Source of the DNA: Flavobacterium sp. HBTb2-11-1
GTDB taxonomy: Bacteria; Bacteroidota; Bacteroidia; Flavobacteriales; Flavobacteriaceae
Length of the DNA stretch: 64,000 nucleotides
Direction of reading: 5' to 3'
Assembly: GCF_009826975.1 (NCBI RefSeq)
Contig: NZ_WUMO01000004.1
Span: forward strand, 248,001 to 312,000
Shown in pieces: positions 8,282-18,180 of the stretch. The translations under genes and the position numbers were made by a program. The number at the start of each line of letters is the position of its first letter. Positions within the stretch are counted from its first letter, which is position 1. The notes beneath the pieces were generated by a model that saw only the letters and a program-made list of their open reading frames with translations, did not search any database and was not told the origin of the DNA.

Positions 8282-9691
8282 TTATAACAATTTTGAAAGT
8301 ATTCTTATTCCTTCCTTCATTTGTTTTTCTGAAAGAGAAGCATAACCCAGACGAAAACCTTTAATGGGTTTTTCAAAACTAAATCGGTTTGGACTCATAA
8401 TCTGAATGCCTTGTAATTTTAGCTTTTCAAAAATCTCAAGAACATCAATTTCTTCTTTTGGAACAATCCAAAATGCAAGTCCGCCTTCGGGTTTTGTAAA
8501 AGTGATTTTATCTTGAAGATATTGATTTAACAAGTTTTCAAAATAATCTCTTTTGGTTTTGTAGACCAAATTGGCTTTTTTAAGATGACGCTTTATTTTG
8601 CCTTCGTTGATGAGGTTCAAAATCGCTTCTTCCATAATATTATCGCCTTGAACATCTATTATTTTTCTATGATTTCCTATTTTCTGTATATTTTCATGAG
8701 AACTTGCCAGATAACCAATACGTAGAGCAGGAGCAACAATTTTGCTGAAAGTGCCAATGTAAATATAGTTTTTCAAAGCCGAATGACTGGAAATTGGAAG
8801 TATTGGGCGCTGTCCAAAATGAAATTCATTATCGTAATCGTCTTCAATGATTGTAAAATTATATTGATTAGAAAGTTCAATTAGTTTTAACCTCTTTTTT
8901 AAAGAAAGCGTTACCGTGGTCGGAAATTGATGATGTGGTGTAACGTAAATTGCTTTTATGTTTGAATGTTTCTCAAGATATTTTTCGACTTGATCGATAT
9001 CCAATCCGTCCGAGTTTACATTTACGGGAAGTAATGTTGCGCCTGCATTTTCAAAAGCTTCCCAAGCAGGTTTGTAACCCGGATTTTCGACCAAAACAAA
9101 ATCGCCTGATTTTAAAATGCAATGCGAAGCCAAATACATCGCCATCTGGCTTCCGCGAGTAATACAGATTTGATCTTTAGAAATACTCATGCCACGTTTA
9201 AAATTCAACATTTGAGCAATCGATTTTCTAAACTCCAAATTTCCCAATTCGGTGCTATAACCCATAATCTGCCAACGCGATTTTCGACTAAACAATTCGC
9301 GATATGCTCTTGCCAGATCATTCATTGGTGCAAGGCGGCTATCGGGAAGTCCGTCATCAAAAACTAAAAAACTTTTAGATTCCTCTGTTTTAATTTTCAG
9401 ATCTTTTTTGTTTTCTGCATGATTGATCTGTGGAAGTGATTGTGTTACAAAAGTTCCCTTTCGGTCGATTGTCACGAGCCAGCCTTCGGCAATTAAAACA
9501 TCCAAAGCTTCCACAACTGTGTTTCGGTTTACTTTCAATAATTCGGCGAGTTGTCTGCTTCCTGGTAATGCATTATCACTTACCAATTTTCCAGTTTTTA
9601 TGGCATCTATTACAGCATCGGCAATTTGCAGGTAAATGGCTTTGTCTGATTTTTTATCAAGCTGAATTTCTAATGGCCACGGTCGAAGCAT
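8282..9691 (-). CDS. MocR/PdxR family regulator (GntR HTH + aminotransferase-like domain)
   Basis: 469 residues. An N-terminal winged-helix GntR domain (about 13-85, with LPGSRQLAELLKVNRNTV) is joined to a fold-type I aminotransferase domain. The PLP lysine is present: Lys317 in YIGTFSK, followed by the conserved Arg of ALRIGY and preceded by EDDYDNEF. MocR proteins use PLP, often with an amino acid, as an effector; typical targets are PLP synthesis or amino-acid metabolism genes, commonly the divergent neighbour. Here that neighbour is a Crp/Fnr-type gene 165 bp away. Confidence 0.92.
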   Translation of the reverse strand: MLRPWPLEIQLDKKSDKAIYLQIADAVIDAIKTGKLVSDNALPGSRQLAELLKVNRNTVVEALDVLIAEGWLVTIDRKGTFVTQSLPQINHAENKKDLKIKTEESKSFLVFDDGLPDSRLAPMNDLARAYRELFSRKSRWQIMGYSTELGNLEFRKSIAQMLNFKRGMSISKDQICITRGSQMAMYLASHCILKSGDFVLVENPGYKPAWEAFENAGATLLPVNVNSDGLDIDQVEKYLEKHSNIKAIYVTPHHQFPTTVTLSLKKRLKLIELSNQYNFTIIEDDYDNEFHFGQRPILPISSHSALKNYIYIGTFSKIVAPALRIGYLASSHENIQKIGNHRKIIDVQGDNIMEEAILNLINEGKIKRHLKKANLVYKTKRDYFENLLNQYLQDKITFTKPEGGLAFWIVPKEEIDVLEIFEKLKLQGIQIMSPNRFSFEKPIKGFRLGYASLSEKQMKEGIRILSKLL

Positions 9692-9733
9692 CTGGACTGT
9701 TTTTGTTTGGTAAATAAATATATTTTGCTAGTC

Positions 9734-9741
9734 CAAAAATA
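9734..9741 (-). promoter_or_regulatory. Possible -7 box of the MocR gene
   Basis: On the minus strand this reads TATTTTTG, a match to TAnnTTTG, 42 bp before the ATG at 9691. I found no TTG at the expected -33 position, so support is weak. Confidence 0.3.
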
Positions 9742-9856
9742 CAATAATTATCATTAGAGTTTTTTTAATAGTAAAGTGGCGAAAAAAATGAGCCTCAAAT
9801 TCAGTACATTAAATAGCTTTTGTTATTTTTAAAAATGAAAATTTAAAACTGTAACA

Positions 9857-10432
9857 ATGAACGATCTGCTTCGGAAATTTTTAGAACAATTCACTAGATT
9901 TAAGCCTTCAGATATTGATCTAATTATTGAAAACACAACAATCGAATTTTTTAAAAAAGGCGATTTTGTAGTTACAGAAGGACAGATTAGCGATAAATGT
10001 TATTTGGTTTTAAAAGGCTGTTTAAGACAATTCAAAATGATTGATGGAGTCGAAAAAACCTCGGGTTTTTTTATAGAAGAAATGCCTTTAGTGATTTATT
10101 CCAGCTACTTAGACGGAAAACCTTCTGAATTTAACATCCAATGTCTTGAAGACACCATTTTAGTGAGTGGCACTCGAGAAAAAGAATTAGAAATGCAGTT
10201 AAAAAGCCCAATATTGGAGCATATAACTTCGTTGATCATGGTTTCAGATTATCGAAAAGCAGAACGTTATATTGCTTTGCTAAACAATTACAATCCAGAA
10301 GAACGTTATCTGAAATTCATGAAATCGAATCCTAATTTTTTAAATCGAATACCACTCGTTCATATTGCCAGTTACTTAAGTATTACGCCCGAATCATTGA
10401 GCAGAATTAGAAAAAGGATAGTTCAGAAATGA
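9857..10432 (+). CDS. Crp/Fnr family transcriptional regulator
   Basis: 191 residues. A cyclic-nucleotide-binding beta-roll fold (about 15-125, with KKGDFVVTEGQISDKCYLVLKG) is followed by a C-terminal helix-turn-helix, HIASYLSITPESLSRIRKRI. No cysteine cluster for an iron-sulfur centre is present, so it is not an FNR oxygen sensor. The ligand pocket lacks a clear cAMP signature, as is usual for this group in Bacteroidota. It is transcribed away from the MocR gene and is convergent with the DUF4345 gene. Confidence 0.88.
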   Translation: MNDLLRKFLEQFTRFKPSDIDLIIENTTIEFFKKGDFVVTEGQISDKCYLVLKGCLRQFKMIDGVEKTSGFFIEEMPLVIYSSYLDGKPSEFNIQCLEDTILVSGTREKELEMQLKSPILEHITSLIMVSDYRKAERYIALLNNYNPEERYLKFMKSNPNFLNRIPLVHIASYLSITPESLSRIRKRIVQK

Positions 10433-10481
10433 GTTTGTTTTTATAGCTAAAACTTATTACAAGTAGCTATCGCGAATCTGT

Positions 10482-10883
10482 TTACCCGAGTTCGTTTTTA
10501 TATTTAAAATAAAATCCAGTGCAAATAATTCCGATTGCAATTTCGGATATCGCCGCATTTAGAATTGTTGGACTTGGAACTCCATCAACAATTGTAGCAT
10601 ATAAGCGAGAAAATCCGTAAGCGAAATACAGTAAAATTGCTGTTTGCAGAGAAATTTTTGTAAATGAAGATTTGAATGCTCCCGTAACAATTACAATTCC
10701 AAATGCAATCAGCGTTCCGCCCGAAGAACGGATTTCGCTCAACAGACTAAAATCATTTTCGTTAAGATAAATACCTGCTGAAGCTTCAAAAGTTATCGGA
10801 AAAAATAAAAGCGCGATCCCAATCGAAAAACCAATAAGTCCGACAATAAAAAGTAAAATTTTAAGATAGATTGATGATTTCAT
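10482..10883 (-). CDS. DUF4345 family membrane protein
   Basis: About 133 residues with four predicted membrane helices: an N-terminal ILLFIVGLIGFSIGIALLFF, a second around GTLIAFGIVIVTG, a third around TAILLYFAYGFSR and a last around ISEIAIGIICTGFYF. The RSSGGTLIAFG and YGFSRLYATIVDG segments fit DUF4345. I chose the ATG at 10883 (MKSSIYLK) because it opens directly into the first helix; an in-frame ATG at 10919 would add 12 polar residues. Function unknown. Confidence 0.78.
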   Translation of the reverse strand: MKSSIYLKILLFIVGLIGFSIGIALLFFPITFEASAGIYLNENDFSLLSEIRSSGGTLIAFGIVIVTGAFKSSFTKISLQTAILLYFAYGFSRLYATIVDGVPSPTILNAAISEIAIGIICTGFYFKYKNELG

Positions 10884-11330
10884 AAAATGTATTTTGAGTT
10901 TTAGGTTAATAATTCTCAAAAGTAATGGCTATGAAAAAGTTAAGACCTTGACTTAAGATAAGAAAATAAGGAGAGCAATTTTTTATTTAAGAAATTTTGA
11001 GTTAAAAAAGGGAAGCCTGAAAAACTCAATTTTAGATTTAAAGAAATTGGCTACGTCTTTTTTTGAAATTTAATAAAAATACAATTTTAACGTAAAAAGA
11101 AGTTGTTTTGGAGATTTTAGAAAATTCATTTTATTTTAATTATGAATTTTATTTATGTTTAAAAAACAAGCTGATTTTGTTGGTGAAATTAGAATTTCTT
11201 TAAACTAAATCTGCTATTAAAATTAAGATTTATCAGAAACGCAATTCTCTGAGACTAAGAACAAATTAGGATTATTAACGGAATTTATTAAGTTTGTTGC
11301 GAATTATTCAATCTCCATAAACTTCCATCA
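10884..11330. other. Intergenic region before the ECF sigma gene
   Basis: About 450 bp, very AT-rich, with no credible ORF. Its right end holds a promoter for the sigma factor gene. Nothing else stands out. Confidence 0.5.
11266..11296 (+). promoter_or_regulatory. Promoter of the ECF sigma gene
   Basis: TAAGTTTG at 11289-11296 matches TAnnTTTG, with TTA at 11266-11268 (one base from TTG) 20 nt upstream. The predicted transcription start, about 11301, leaves a leader of roughly 30 nt before the TTG start codon at 11331. The site supports that start over any position further upstream. Confidence 0.6.
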
Positions 11331-11924
11331 TTGCCAAATTCTATCTTAAATCAGGATCAGATTTTAATCGATCGTCTTCGCGACGGCGATGAATCGGCAT
11401 TGACAGAATTGTACAATACATTTTGGCAGGCACTTTTTATGTCGGCTTATAATGTCATTAAAGACAAAGAATTGTGTGAAGATATTATTCAGGATATTTT
11501 TATGAATATCTGGCACAATCGTGAAAAAATCGAAATTCATATTTCCCTAAAAGGATATATGTACGCCTGCGCGAGATATCAGGTTTTTAATCATCTGAGA
11601 AAAAATAAAGACAAAGTTCATGTAGAACTTTTTGATGATTTAGAAAAACGTTTCTTATCTACAACTCCAGAAACACAGTTAATGCACGACGAACTGGTGC
11701 AACAGCTGAATTTAATCATTGCAGGACTTCCTGAAAAATGTCAAGCTGTATATAAACTAAGCCGTGAAGAGCAGCTGAGTCATAAAGAAATTGCCGAACG
11801 ACTTAATATTTCTACAAAAACAGTCGAAAACCATATTACCAAAGCATTGCATACCATTCGCTCTTCGATGGGTGAAAGCATGAGTATGGCGATGATTTTG
11901 TGGCTCTCAAAAAATATCTTTTAG
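11331..11924 (+). CDS. ECF RNA polymerase sigma factor (FecI-like)
   Basis: 197 residues with sigma-70 region 2 (about 12-85, LTELYNTFWQALFMSAYN and CEDIIQDIFMNIW) and region 4 (about 125-180, LPEKCQAVYKLSREEQLSHKEIAERLNISTKTVENHI). The frame has no ATG before residue 38, which is inside region 2, and is closed by a stop at 11289, so TTG at 11331 is the best start. It is followed by a FecR-type anti-sigma gene and an STN-containing SusC gene, the classic arrangement in which the outer-membrane receptor signals through FecR to this sigma factor. Confidence 0.92.
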   Translation: MPNSILNQDQILIDRLRDGDESALTELYNTFWQALFMSAYNVIKDKELCEDIIQDIFMNIWHNREKIEIHISLKGYMYACARYQVFNHLRKNKDKVHVELFDDLEKRFLSTTPETQLMHDELVQQLNLIIAGLPEKCQAVYKLSREEQLSHKEIAERLNISTKTVENHITKALHTIRSSMGESMSMAMILWLSKNIF

Positions 11925-12078
11925 CGAAAATAAAAATGTGGTAGTTGGTTGATGGTGCTTGGTTTTTCTTCTTTTTTAAATCTTTTTCAAAAAAAATCAA
12001 AAAAAGTACAATTTGGACTAGGGGGTACATTCCTTTTTGGTTACTTATCTCATATACTCCCGAATAATACAATAAAAA

Positions 12079-13227
12079 ATGAAAAAAGAGGATTTCTTAC
12101 TGTTACTAAATAGATATCTTTCCGGTGATACCAATCTCGAGGAGAATAATAAATTATTGAATTATTATGAAAGTTTCCAAACCGATAAGGATTGGGACGA
12201 AGCTTTAGGTTCTAAAGAAGAATTAGAACATAAAATGAGAACCCGTCTTCAAAACGCCATCCAATCTGAAGAATCTCAAGTACTATCAATTCAGCCATTC
12301 TATACCAAAACATCTTTCAAATTGATTGCCATGGCGGCATCATTATTATTGCTGATTTCAATTTCATTAATAATAAATAAAACAAATCCGCTTAAGATTG
12401 AAACACCGCAAGTGGCGCACAAAGAAATTTTAATTGGAAGCGATAAAGCCACTCTAACTCTAGAAGACGGCTCTGTTATCGAATTAGAAAAAGGAAAATC
12501 GTATACAAAAGGAAATGTTTCTAGCAACGGAGAAAAATTAATTTACAATTCAAACAGAAAATCTGCGGCTATTGCCAATAACCTTTTAACGATTCCGAGA
12601 GGCGGGCAGTTTTTTGTGCAACTTGCAGACAGTACCAAAGTCTGGCTGAATTCTGAATCGCAATTAAAATATCCAGTTGCTTTTGTTGACGGTCAAACCA
12701 GACAAGTAGAATTGGTTTATGGAGAAGCTTATTTTGAAGTGTCGCCAAGCACCAAACATAAAGGTTCAAGATTTAAAGTGAAAACCCAAGAACAGAATGT
12801 TGAGGTTATCGGAACCGAATTTAATATTAAGGCCTACAGAGATGAACCGGCCATTTATACCACTTTGGTAGAAGGAGTTGTTGCTGTAAGCAATGCTGCT
12901 AAAAAGCAAATTCTGACTCCAAGCCAACAATCTAAAATAACAGAGTACAACGGAAATATTAATGTTTCTGAAGTAGATGTTTACAATGAAATTTCCTGGA
13001 GAAAAGGATTGTTTGTATTCAAAGGAATGCCTCTAAAAGATATTGCGAGAGTACTGTCAAGATGGTACGATGTTGATATTGTATTTGCAGATCCAGCGCT
13101 TGGCAATGTTAAGTTTAATGGGGTTTTAAATAAGAATCAGAAATTAGAAGACATATTAACCACGATCAAGAATATCAATTTTATTAATGCCTATGAAAAG
13201 AAAGACAATAAAATTATAATCAAATAA
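12079..13227 (+). CDS. FecR-type anti-sigma factor
   Basis: 382 residues. A cytoplasmic N-terminal part of about 75 residues precedes one membrane helix (about 76-94, LIAMAASLLLLISISLII). The periplasmic part holds the FecR domain (IPRGGQFFVQLADSTKVWLNSES through VIGTEFNIKAY) and a C-terminal DUF4974/STN-like domain (FKGMPLKDIARVLSRWYDV). It should hold the ECF sigma at the membrane until the SusC-type transducer signals. It lies 154 bp after the sigma gene and before the transporter genes. Confidence 0.93.
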   Translation: MKKEDFLLLLNRYLSGDTNLEENNKLLNYYESFQTDKDWDEALGSKEELEHKMRTRLQNAIQSEESQVLSIQPFYTKTSFKLIAMAASLLLLISISLIINKTNPLKIETPQVAHKEILIGSDKATLTLEDGSVIELEKGKSYTKGNVSSNGEKLIYNSNRKSAAIANNLLTIPRGGQFFVQLADSTKVWLNSESQLKYPVAFVDGQTRQVELVYGEAYFEVSPSTKHKGSRFKVKTQEQNVEVIGTEFNIKAYRDEPAIYTTLVEGVVAVSNAAKKQILTPSQQSKITEYNGNINVSEVDVYNEISWRKGLFVFKGMPLKDIARVLSRWYDVDIVFADPALGNVKFNGVLNKNQKLEDILTTIKNINFINAYEKKDNKIIIK

Positions 13228-13233
13228 AAAAGA

Positions 13234-13281
13234 AAAGGGATTAAAGTTTAGACCTCTCACCGTACTGCGCTTTATCCCTTT
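13234..13281 (+). terminator. Hairpin between fecR-type and susC-type genes
   Basis: AAAGGGATTAAAG (13234-13246) pairs with CTTTATCCCTTT (13270-13281) with one bulged base and a 23-nt loop. The T run is short, so termination may be partial. It would let the sigma/anti-sigma transcript end before an independently controlled transporter transcript begins. Confidence 0.5.
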
Positions 13282-13339
13282 CTGTGTATCAACCAGTAAG
13301 TCAGTTTTATTAACCAACCACCAATTAACATGTAAATTT

Positions 13340-16300
13340 ATGAAATTTAAATTAACCAGTGCCTATTTCTATTTTAGAAAGCGGCTAATTATTAACATTA
13401 TGAGAACTTTTATCTTCTTGTTTTGTACTACAATTTTTGGTTTTTCTCCCGTAAATCTATTTTCACAAAACACGAAAGTTGTAATTACAGCTGATAAAAC
13501 AGTATCTGTTGACGAAGTTTTTGACATCATTATAAAACAAACTAACTATACTTTTATTTATCAGGAAGATTTATTTAAAAAATTACCTAAAGTACATTTA
13601 AAAAAGGGAAAAATTAAAGTGAATGATTTATTGGAAGCCAGCTTTTCTGATAAAAATTTTGATTTTAGTTTTTCTGCTGGAAATACGATTATTGTAAAAG
13701 AACGAAAAGCAGAGAAAGTTGTAGTTCTGTCTAAATTAATCGAAATTAAAGGAACTGTCACCAATGAAAAAGGAGAGCCAATTCCAGGAGTTAACATCAG
13801 GGTAAAAGGTACAGGAGCCGCTGCTCAAACCGACTTTGATGGTAAATATTCCATTATGGCTCCAGAAGATGGACAAATTCTTTTCACCTATATTGGACAT
13901 CGCCCTCAAATTATTGACATTAATAACAGAAAAATAATTAATGTAAAACTTCAGGAAGAAAGAAGAGAGCTTGAAGGAGTTGTTGTAAATACTGGAGTTA
14001 CAGTTCGTAAAAAAGAATTGATAACGGGTGCAGTAACTATTTTTAAAGGAGAAGAATTAAGACAAATTTCTACGCAAAATGCGGTGCAAGCTTTAAAATC
14101 ATTAGATCCGTCTTTCATTGTTATTAATAATAATATTGCAGGTTCTAACCCAAATATTCTGCCAACGATAGAGGTGAGAGGGCAGACAAGTTTAACAGCC
14201 AATCAAGTTGACAGCCAGTTTAGAGACGATCCGAATCAGCCTCTATTTATTTTGGACGGATTTCCAACCACATTACAGCAGGTTGTCGATTTAGACATTA
14301 ATAGAATTGCGAGCATCACTTTATTAAAAGATGCGGCTTCGACTGCATTGTACGGTTCTCGTTCTGCAAATGGTGTTGTGGTTATTGAAACAAACAAACC
14401 AATACCTGGAAAATTGCAGTTTAATTATGTGTATAATTCATCTTACGAATTAGCAGATTTAAGTGTTTATCATTTAATGAATGCCGAGCAAAAACTGGAG
14501 TTTGAAAGACTTTCTGGAGTATATACCACTTCTAATAATGCTTCTGAATTTGACTTTAAAGTACAAAAAGAATATCAAAGACGTTTAGCAGGTGTGCGAA
14601 GCGGAATCAATACGTATTGGTTAAATGAGCCAATTCAAATGGGAATTACCTCAGGGCATAGTTTGAATTTCGGAGGTGGAAGTGACGAGTTCCGATTCAA
14701 TATCGCAGGAAATTATAAAAAGGTTACGGGAACTATGAAAGGCACTGAGCATAATACTTGGGGATACAATGCTACTTTAACTTACCGAAAGAATAAATTG
14801 AGTATTAACAATCAGTTTTTTGTTTCTGGAGGAGATAACCAAGAATCACCGTATGGTTCTTTTGAAACTTGGGCAAAAACAAGTCCGTATTATCCAAAAT
14901 ATAATGAAGATGGAATTATAACACGTTATTTGGATGGTTCTTCATTACCTTTAGAAGCAAAAGATATTGTGGTAAATCAGGCTCCTAATCCGCTTTACAA
15001 TGTTTTCTTAGGTAGTTACGATAAATCAAATTCTTTCAATTTTACGAATAACTTTGCTGTTAATTACGATATAAATCCACATATAAAAGCAACTGGAGCA
15101 TTATCGGTAACAAGAAACAGCACGCTTTCAACTGTTTTTGTATCGCCAGATGATACGAGATATATTAATGATATTGCCACAGAAAAAGGATCGTACTTTA
15201 AAAACGAGGCAATTACTGATAAATGGAACGCCAATCTTGGTGCCACTTATTCTAATGTTTTTAAAAATGTACATTCTTTCAATTATACCATTAGAGCTTC
15301 GGCTTTAGAAACTAGAAACAATGCTTTTGGAACTACGCTGAGAGGGTTTCCATTAGGTGTTGAAGGAAATCCAGCATTTGCTTTTGGATACCAGCCAAAC
15401 GGAAAACCTAAAGTGTTCACCGAGTTAATTCGAAGTGTTGATTTAACCAATCAAATCAACTATGCTTATGATAGAAAATATTTGTTTGATTTTACACAAA
15501 CAATGTCAGGAGCAACCAACTTCGGAACCAATAAAAAATATTCTCCATATTGGGGTGTTGGTGTGGGATGGAATATCAATAATGAGTTCAAAATGAACGA
15601 AAGCATTGTTAATATTTTAAAACTTCGCGGAAATATTGGACAGACAGGAAATCAAAATTTAGTAGGTTTTGCTTCTTATGACGTTTATTCATATAGTATT
15701 AACACTAACGTTTTTGGACCTGGACTATCGGTTTCTCAACTAGCGAATCCTGATCTAGAAGCGCAAAGAACAAAAGATTTATCAGTTGGATTAGATTTGG
15801 CTATGTTCAGAAATAGACTGACTGCAACATTAGGTGCCTACAAAAGGAAGACTTCTCCACAAATTGTGGCGATTGATATGGCTGCTTCAACAGGGGTAAA
15901 TTCGTATCCATTAAATATAGGCTATCTAGCTACACAAGGAATAGAATGGAAAGTGAACTACAACTTTATTTATGATCTTCAAAAGAACTTTATTTGGGGA
16001 ATTGGTATTATGGGTGCTTCTGGGGATAATAAATTAGGAGGTTTTAATAATGCTCTTTCTTCTCTAAATGAGGCTGCTCAAAAAACAACAAGTCTTACGC
16101 GTTATTACGATGGAGCGAGCAGTAATGACCTTTGGGCTGTTCCTTCTTTAGGGATTGATCCTGCAACAGGAAGAGAAGTTTTCTTAAAGAAAAATGGTCA
16201 ATCGACTTTTACATTAGATAAAAAAGATGAGGTGGTAATGGGGAATTCTAGAGAAACGGCTACAGGAGTTGTTTCTACAAACTTGACCTATAAAGGCTTC

Positions 16301-16714
16301 AGTTTCGGACTATTAGTGCGATACAGTTTTGGAGCGGAAAGATTTAATACCGCCTTGTACAACAAAGTAGAAAATATCTCGAAGGATAATATTTTTGATA
16401 ATCAAGATGCGAGAGCTTTTACAGATCGTTGGACAACACCTGGACAGGTAGCGCAATTTAAAGCTATTGGTTTGACGAATGCTACTCCAATATCTTCTCG
16501 CTTTATTCAAAAAGACGATTATATAGCAGGAGAATCTATGCGTCTAGGATATCGAGTAACTGATAGAGCTTGGCTAAAAAGAGCAGGATTAACTGGATTA
16601 GCATTTAATGCTATTGCAAACGAATTTTTCCTAGTGTCTTCTATCAAAGCCGAGCGAGGTATCGATTACCCTTTTTCAAGAATCTATTCACTTAATTTAA
16701 ACGTATCATTTTAA
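13340..16714 (+). CDS. SusC/RagA-type TonB-dependent transporter with STN signalling domain
   Basis: 1124 residues. After the signal peptide (hydrophobic core MRTFIFLFCTTIFGF, cleavage near FSQN at about 42-44) comes an STN domain (about 45-120), a carboxypeptidase-regulatory-like domain (about 132-205, KGTVTNEKGEPIPGVNIRVKGT), the plug (about 215-350, with TALYGSRSANGVVVI) and the beta-barrel ending in LNLNVSF. The STN domain is the part that contacts FecR, so this protein should both import and signal cargo. The SusD gene follows after 5 bp. The cargo is not deducible from the barrel alone; neighbours point to peptides. Confidence 0.95.
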   Translation: MKFKLTSAYFYFRKRLIINIMRTFIFLFCTTIFGFSPVNLFSQNTKVVITADKTVSVDEVFDIIIKQTNYTFIYQEDLFKKLPKVHLKKGKIKVNDLLEASFSDKNFDFSFSAGNTIIVKERKAEKVVVLSKLIEIKGTVTNEKGEPIPGVNIRVKGTGAAAQTDFDGKYSIMAPEDGQILFTYIGHRPQIIDINNRKIINVKLQEERRELEGVVVNTGVTVRKKELITGAVTIFKGEELRQISTQNAVQALKSLDPSFIVINNNIAGSNPNILPTIEVRGQTSLTANQVDSQFRDDPNQPLFILDGFPTTLQQVVDLDINRIASITLLKDAASTALYGSRSANGVVVIETNKPIPGKLQFNYVYNSSYELADLSVYHLMNAEQKLEFERLSGVYTTSNNASEFDFKVQKEYQRRLAGVRSGINTYWLNEPIQMGITSGHSLNFGGGSDEFRFNIAGNYKKVTGTMKGTEHNTWGYNATLTYRKNKLSINNQFFVSGGDNQESPYGSFETWAKTSPYYPKYNEDGIITRYLDGSSLPLEAKDIVVNQAPNPLYNVFLGSYDKSNSFNFTNNFAVNYDINPHIKATGALSVTRNSTLSTVFVSPDDTRYINDIATEKGSYFKNEAITDKWNANLGATYSNVFKNVHSFNYTIRASALETRNNAFGTTLRGFPLGVEGNPAFAFGYQPNGKPKVFTELIRSVDLTNQINYAYDRKYLFDFTQTMSGATNFGTNKKYSPYWGVGVGWNINNEFKMNESIVNILKLRGNIGQTGNQNLVGFASYDVYSYSINTNVFGPGLSVSQLANPDLEAQRTKDLSVGLDLAMFRNRLTATLGAYKRKTSPQIVAIDMAASTGVNSYPLNIGYLATQGIEWKVNYNFIYDLQKNFIWGIGIMGASGDNKLGGFNNALSSLNEAAQKTTSLTRYYDGASSNDLWAVPSLGIDPATGREVFLKKNGQSTFTLDKKDEVVMGNSRETATGVVSTNLTYKGFSFGLLVRYSFGAERFNTALYNKVENISKDNIFDNQDARAFTDRWTTPGQVAQFKAIGLTNATPISSRFIQKDDYIAGESMRLGYRVTDRAWLKRAGLTGLAFNAIANEFFLVSSIKAERGIDYPFSRIYSLNLNVSF

Positions 16715-16719
16715 TTAGT

Positions 16720-18165
16720 ATGAAAAAGTATTTACATAAAATTTCATTCCTTTTTCTAGTATCTCTTACAGTTGTTGGCTGTAGTGATTTTCTAGATGTG
16801 GTACCTCAGGATAAAATCTTAGAATCACAGCTGTACAGTTCAGAAACAGGAGTTCAGAATGTGCACAATGGACTTTATTTGCAATTGGCCTCCAATAATC
16901 TTTATGGCAAACAGCTGACTATGGATGCCGTTGAGATTTTGGCACAGCAGTATAATATACAGTCAAATCATGAAAAATATACTATGGCGAGTTATAACTA
17001 TGCTGAAAAAACACCTAAGGCAACTTTCACGAGTATTTGGGAAACAGCATTTACAACCATTTTATCAGCCAATAAATTTCTGGAAAGCATAGAAGAACAT
17101 GCTGGTGTAATTTCTGCAGAAAAAGCTAATATGTTAAAAGGCGAAGCGATTGCGATTCGCGCTATGCTTCATTTTGATATGCTTCGTCTTTATGGGCCTA
17201 TTTACAAAGTAGCTCCTGCTGATCCTGGAATTCCTTATTATGATAAATATGTAACAACAATTAACCCGATTCTTCCAGCAAATGATGTAATTGCAAAGGT
17301 GCTTGCAGATCTTGATCAGGCTTTAACTCTTTTAGCAAATGACCCTGTTTTGACAACTGGAAAGTATACAGGATCGGGCGCTTTTGGGGGCAATCCGTAT
17401 TATTCTGTAAACAGAGGAAATAGAATGAATTATTTGGCAGTAAAATGCTTAAAGGCACGTGTCCTATTATATTCTGGAGATAAAACAGGTGCTTCAACTA
17501 TAGCAAATGAAGTAATCAATTTTACAAAATCAAATACACTTTTTCCTTGGACAGCCTTTTTAGATGCAACTAATGCAGCAGATCCTGATCGTATTTTTTC
17601 TTCAGAAAATTTCTTTGCTCTAAGCGATTATACCTTATATACCAAACAAAAAGATTTGTTTGATTCTAGTCTGGAAGATCGTAAAATATATTCTCCGTTA
17701 TTGTCTAGAATCAATGCAGTTTTCGAGTCGAATGATAACGATTATAGAAGTCTTCCAAGCTGGAAAATTCCAATTGTTGGAGGAAAAACTCAGAAAACAT
17801 TCTTTAAATATGAAGATGTTAGTGATAAGACTAAAGTGTTTCGTTTGCAAATTCCAATGTTCAAACTTTCAGAAATGTATTTAATCGCAGCCGAAACTTC
17901 AACAGTTCCTGCCACTGGAATTTCTTACTTAAATACGCTTCGCTTTAACAGAGGACTTGGAAATTTAGCTGCAACAGCAGTTTTAGCAACCGAAGTCACA
18001 AAAGAATACCGAAAAGAATTTATTGGAGAGGGACAGTTGTTTTTCTATTACAAAAGAATCAATTCTGCAAATATTCCAAACGGTGCTGCTGCATCAGGAA
18101 ATTTGACTATGAATGCCACTCAATATGTAGTGCCATTGCCAGATTCTGAAATTAACTTTCAATAA
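16720..18165 (+). CDS. SusD/RagB family outer-membrane lipoprotein
   Basis: 481 residues. Lipoprotein signal with Cys21 (LTVVGCSDFLDVVPQDK), followed by the alpha-helical SusD fold, including EAIAIRAMLHFDMLRLYGP near residue 145 and the C-terminal RKEFIGEGQLFFYYKRIN. It forms the cell-surface lid over the SusC barrel encoded just upstream and binds cargo. RagB, SusD and peptide-binding relatives share this fold, so the family alone does not fix the substrate. Confidence 0.94.
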   Translation: MKKYLHKISFLFLVSLTVVGCSDFLDVVPQDKILESQLYSSETGVQNVHNGLYLQLASNNLYGKQLTMDAVEILAQQYNIQSNHEKYTMASYNYAEKTPKATFTSIWETAFTTILSANKFLESIEEHAGVISAEKANMLKGEAIAIRAMLHFDMLRLYGPIYKVAPADPGIPYYDKYVTTINPILPANDVIAKVLADLDQALTLLANDPVLTTGKYTGSGAFGGNPYYSVNRGNRMNYLAVKCLKARVLLYSGDKTGASTIANEVINFTKSNTLFPWTAFLDATNAADPDRIFSSENFFALSDYTLYTKQKDLFDSSLEDRKIYSPLLSRINAVFESNDNDYRSLPSWKIPIVGGKTQKTFFKYEDVSDKTKVFRLQIPMFKLSEMYLIAAETSTVPATGISYLNTLRFNRGLGNLAATAVLATEVTKEYRKEFIGEGQLFFYYKRINSANIPNGAAASGNLTMNATQYVVPLPDSEINFQ

Positions 18166-18180
18166 TTTAAAAGATTAAAT

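Noticed and set aside
11331..11924. An ATG start for the ECF sigma gene
   Set aside because: The first in-frame ATG is at codon 38, inside region 2, and a stop at 11289 closes the frame upstream; TTG at 11331 fits the promoter.
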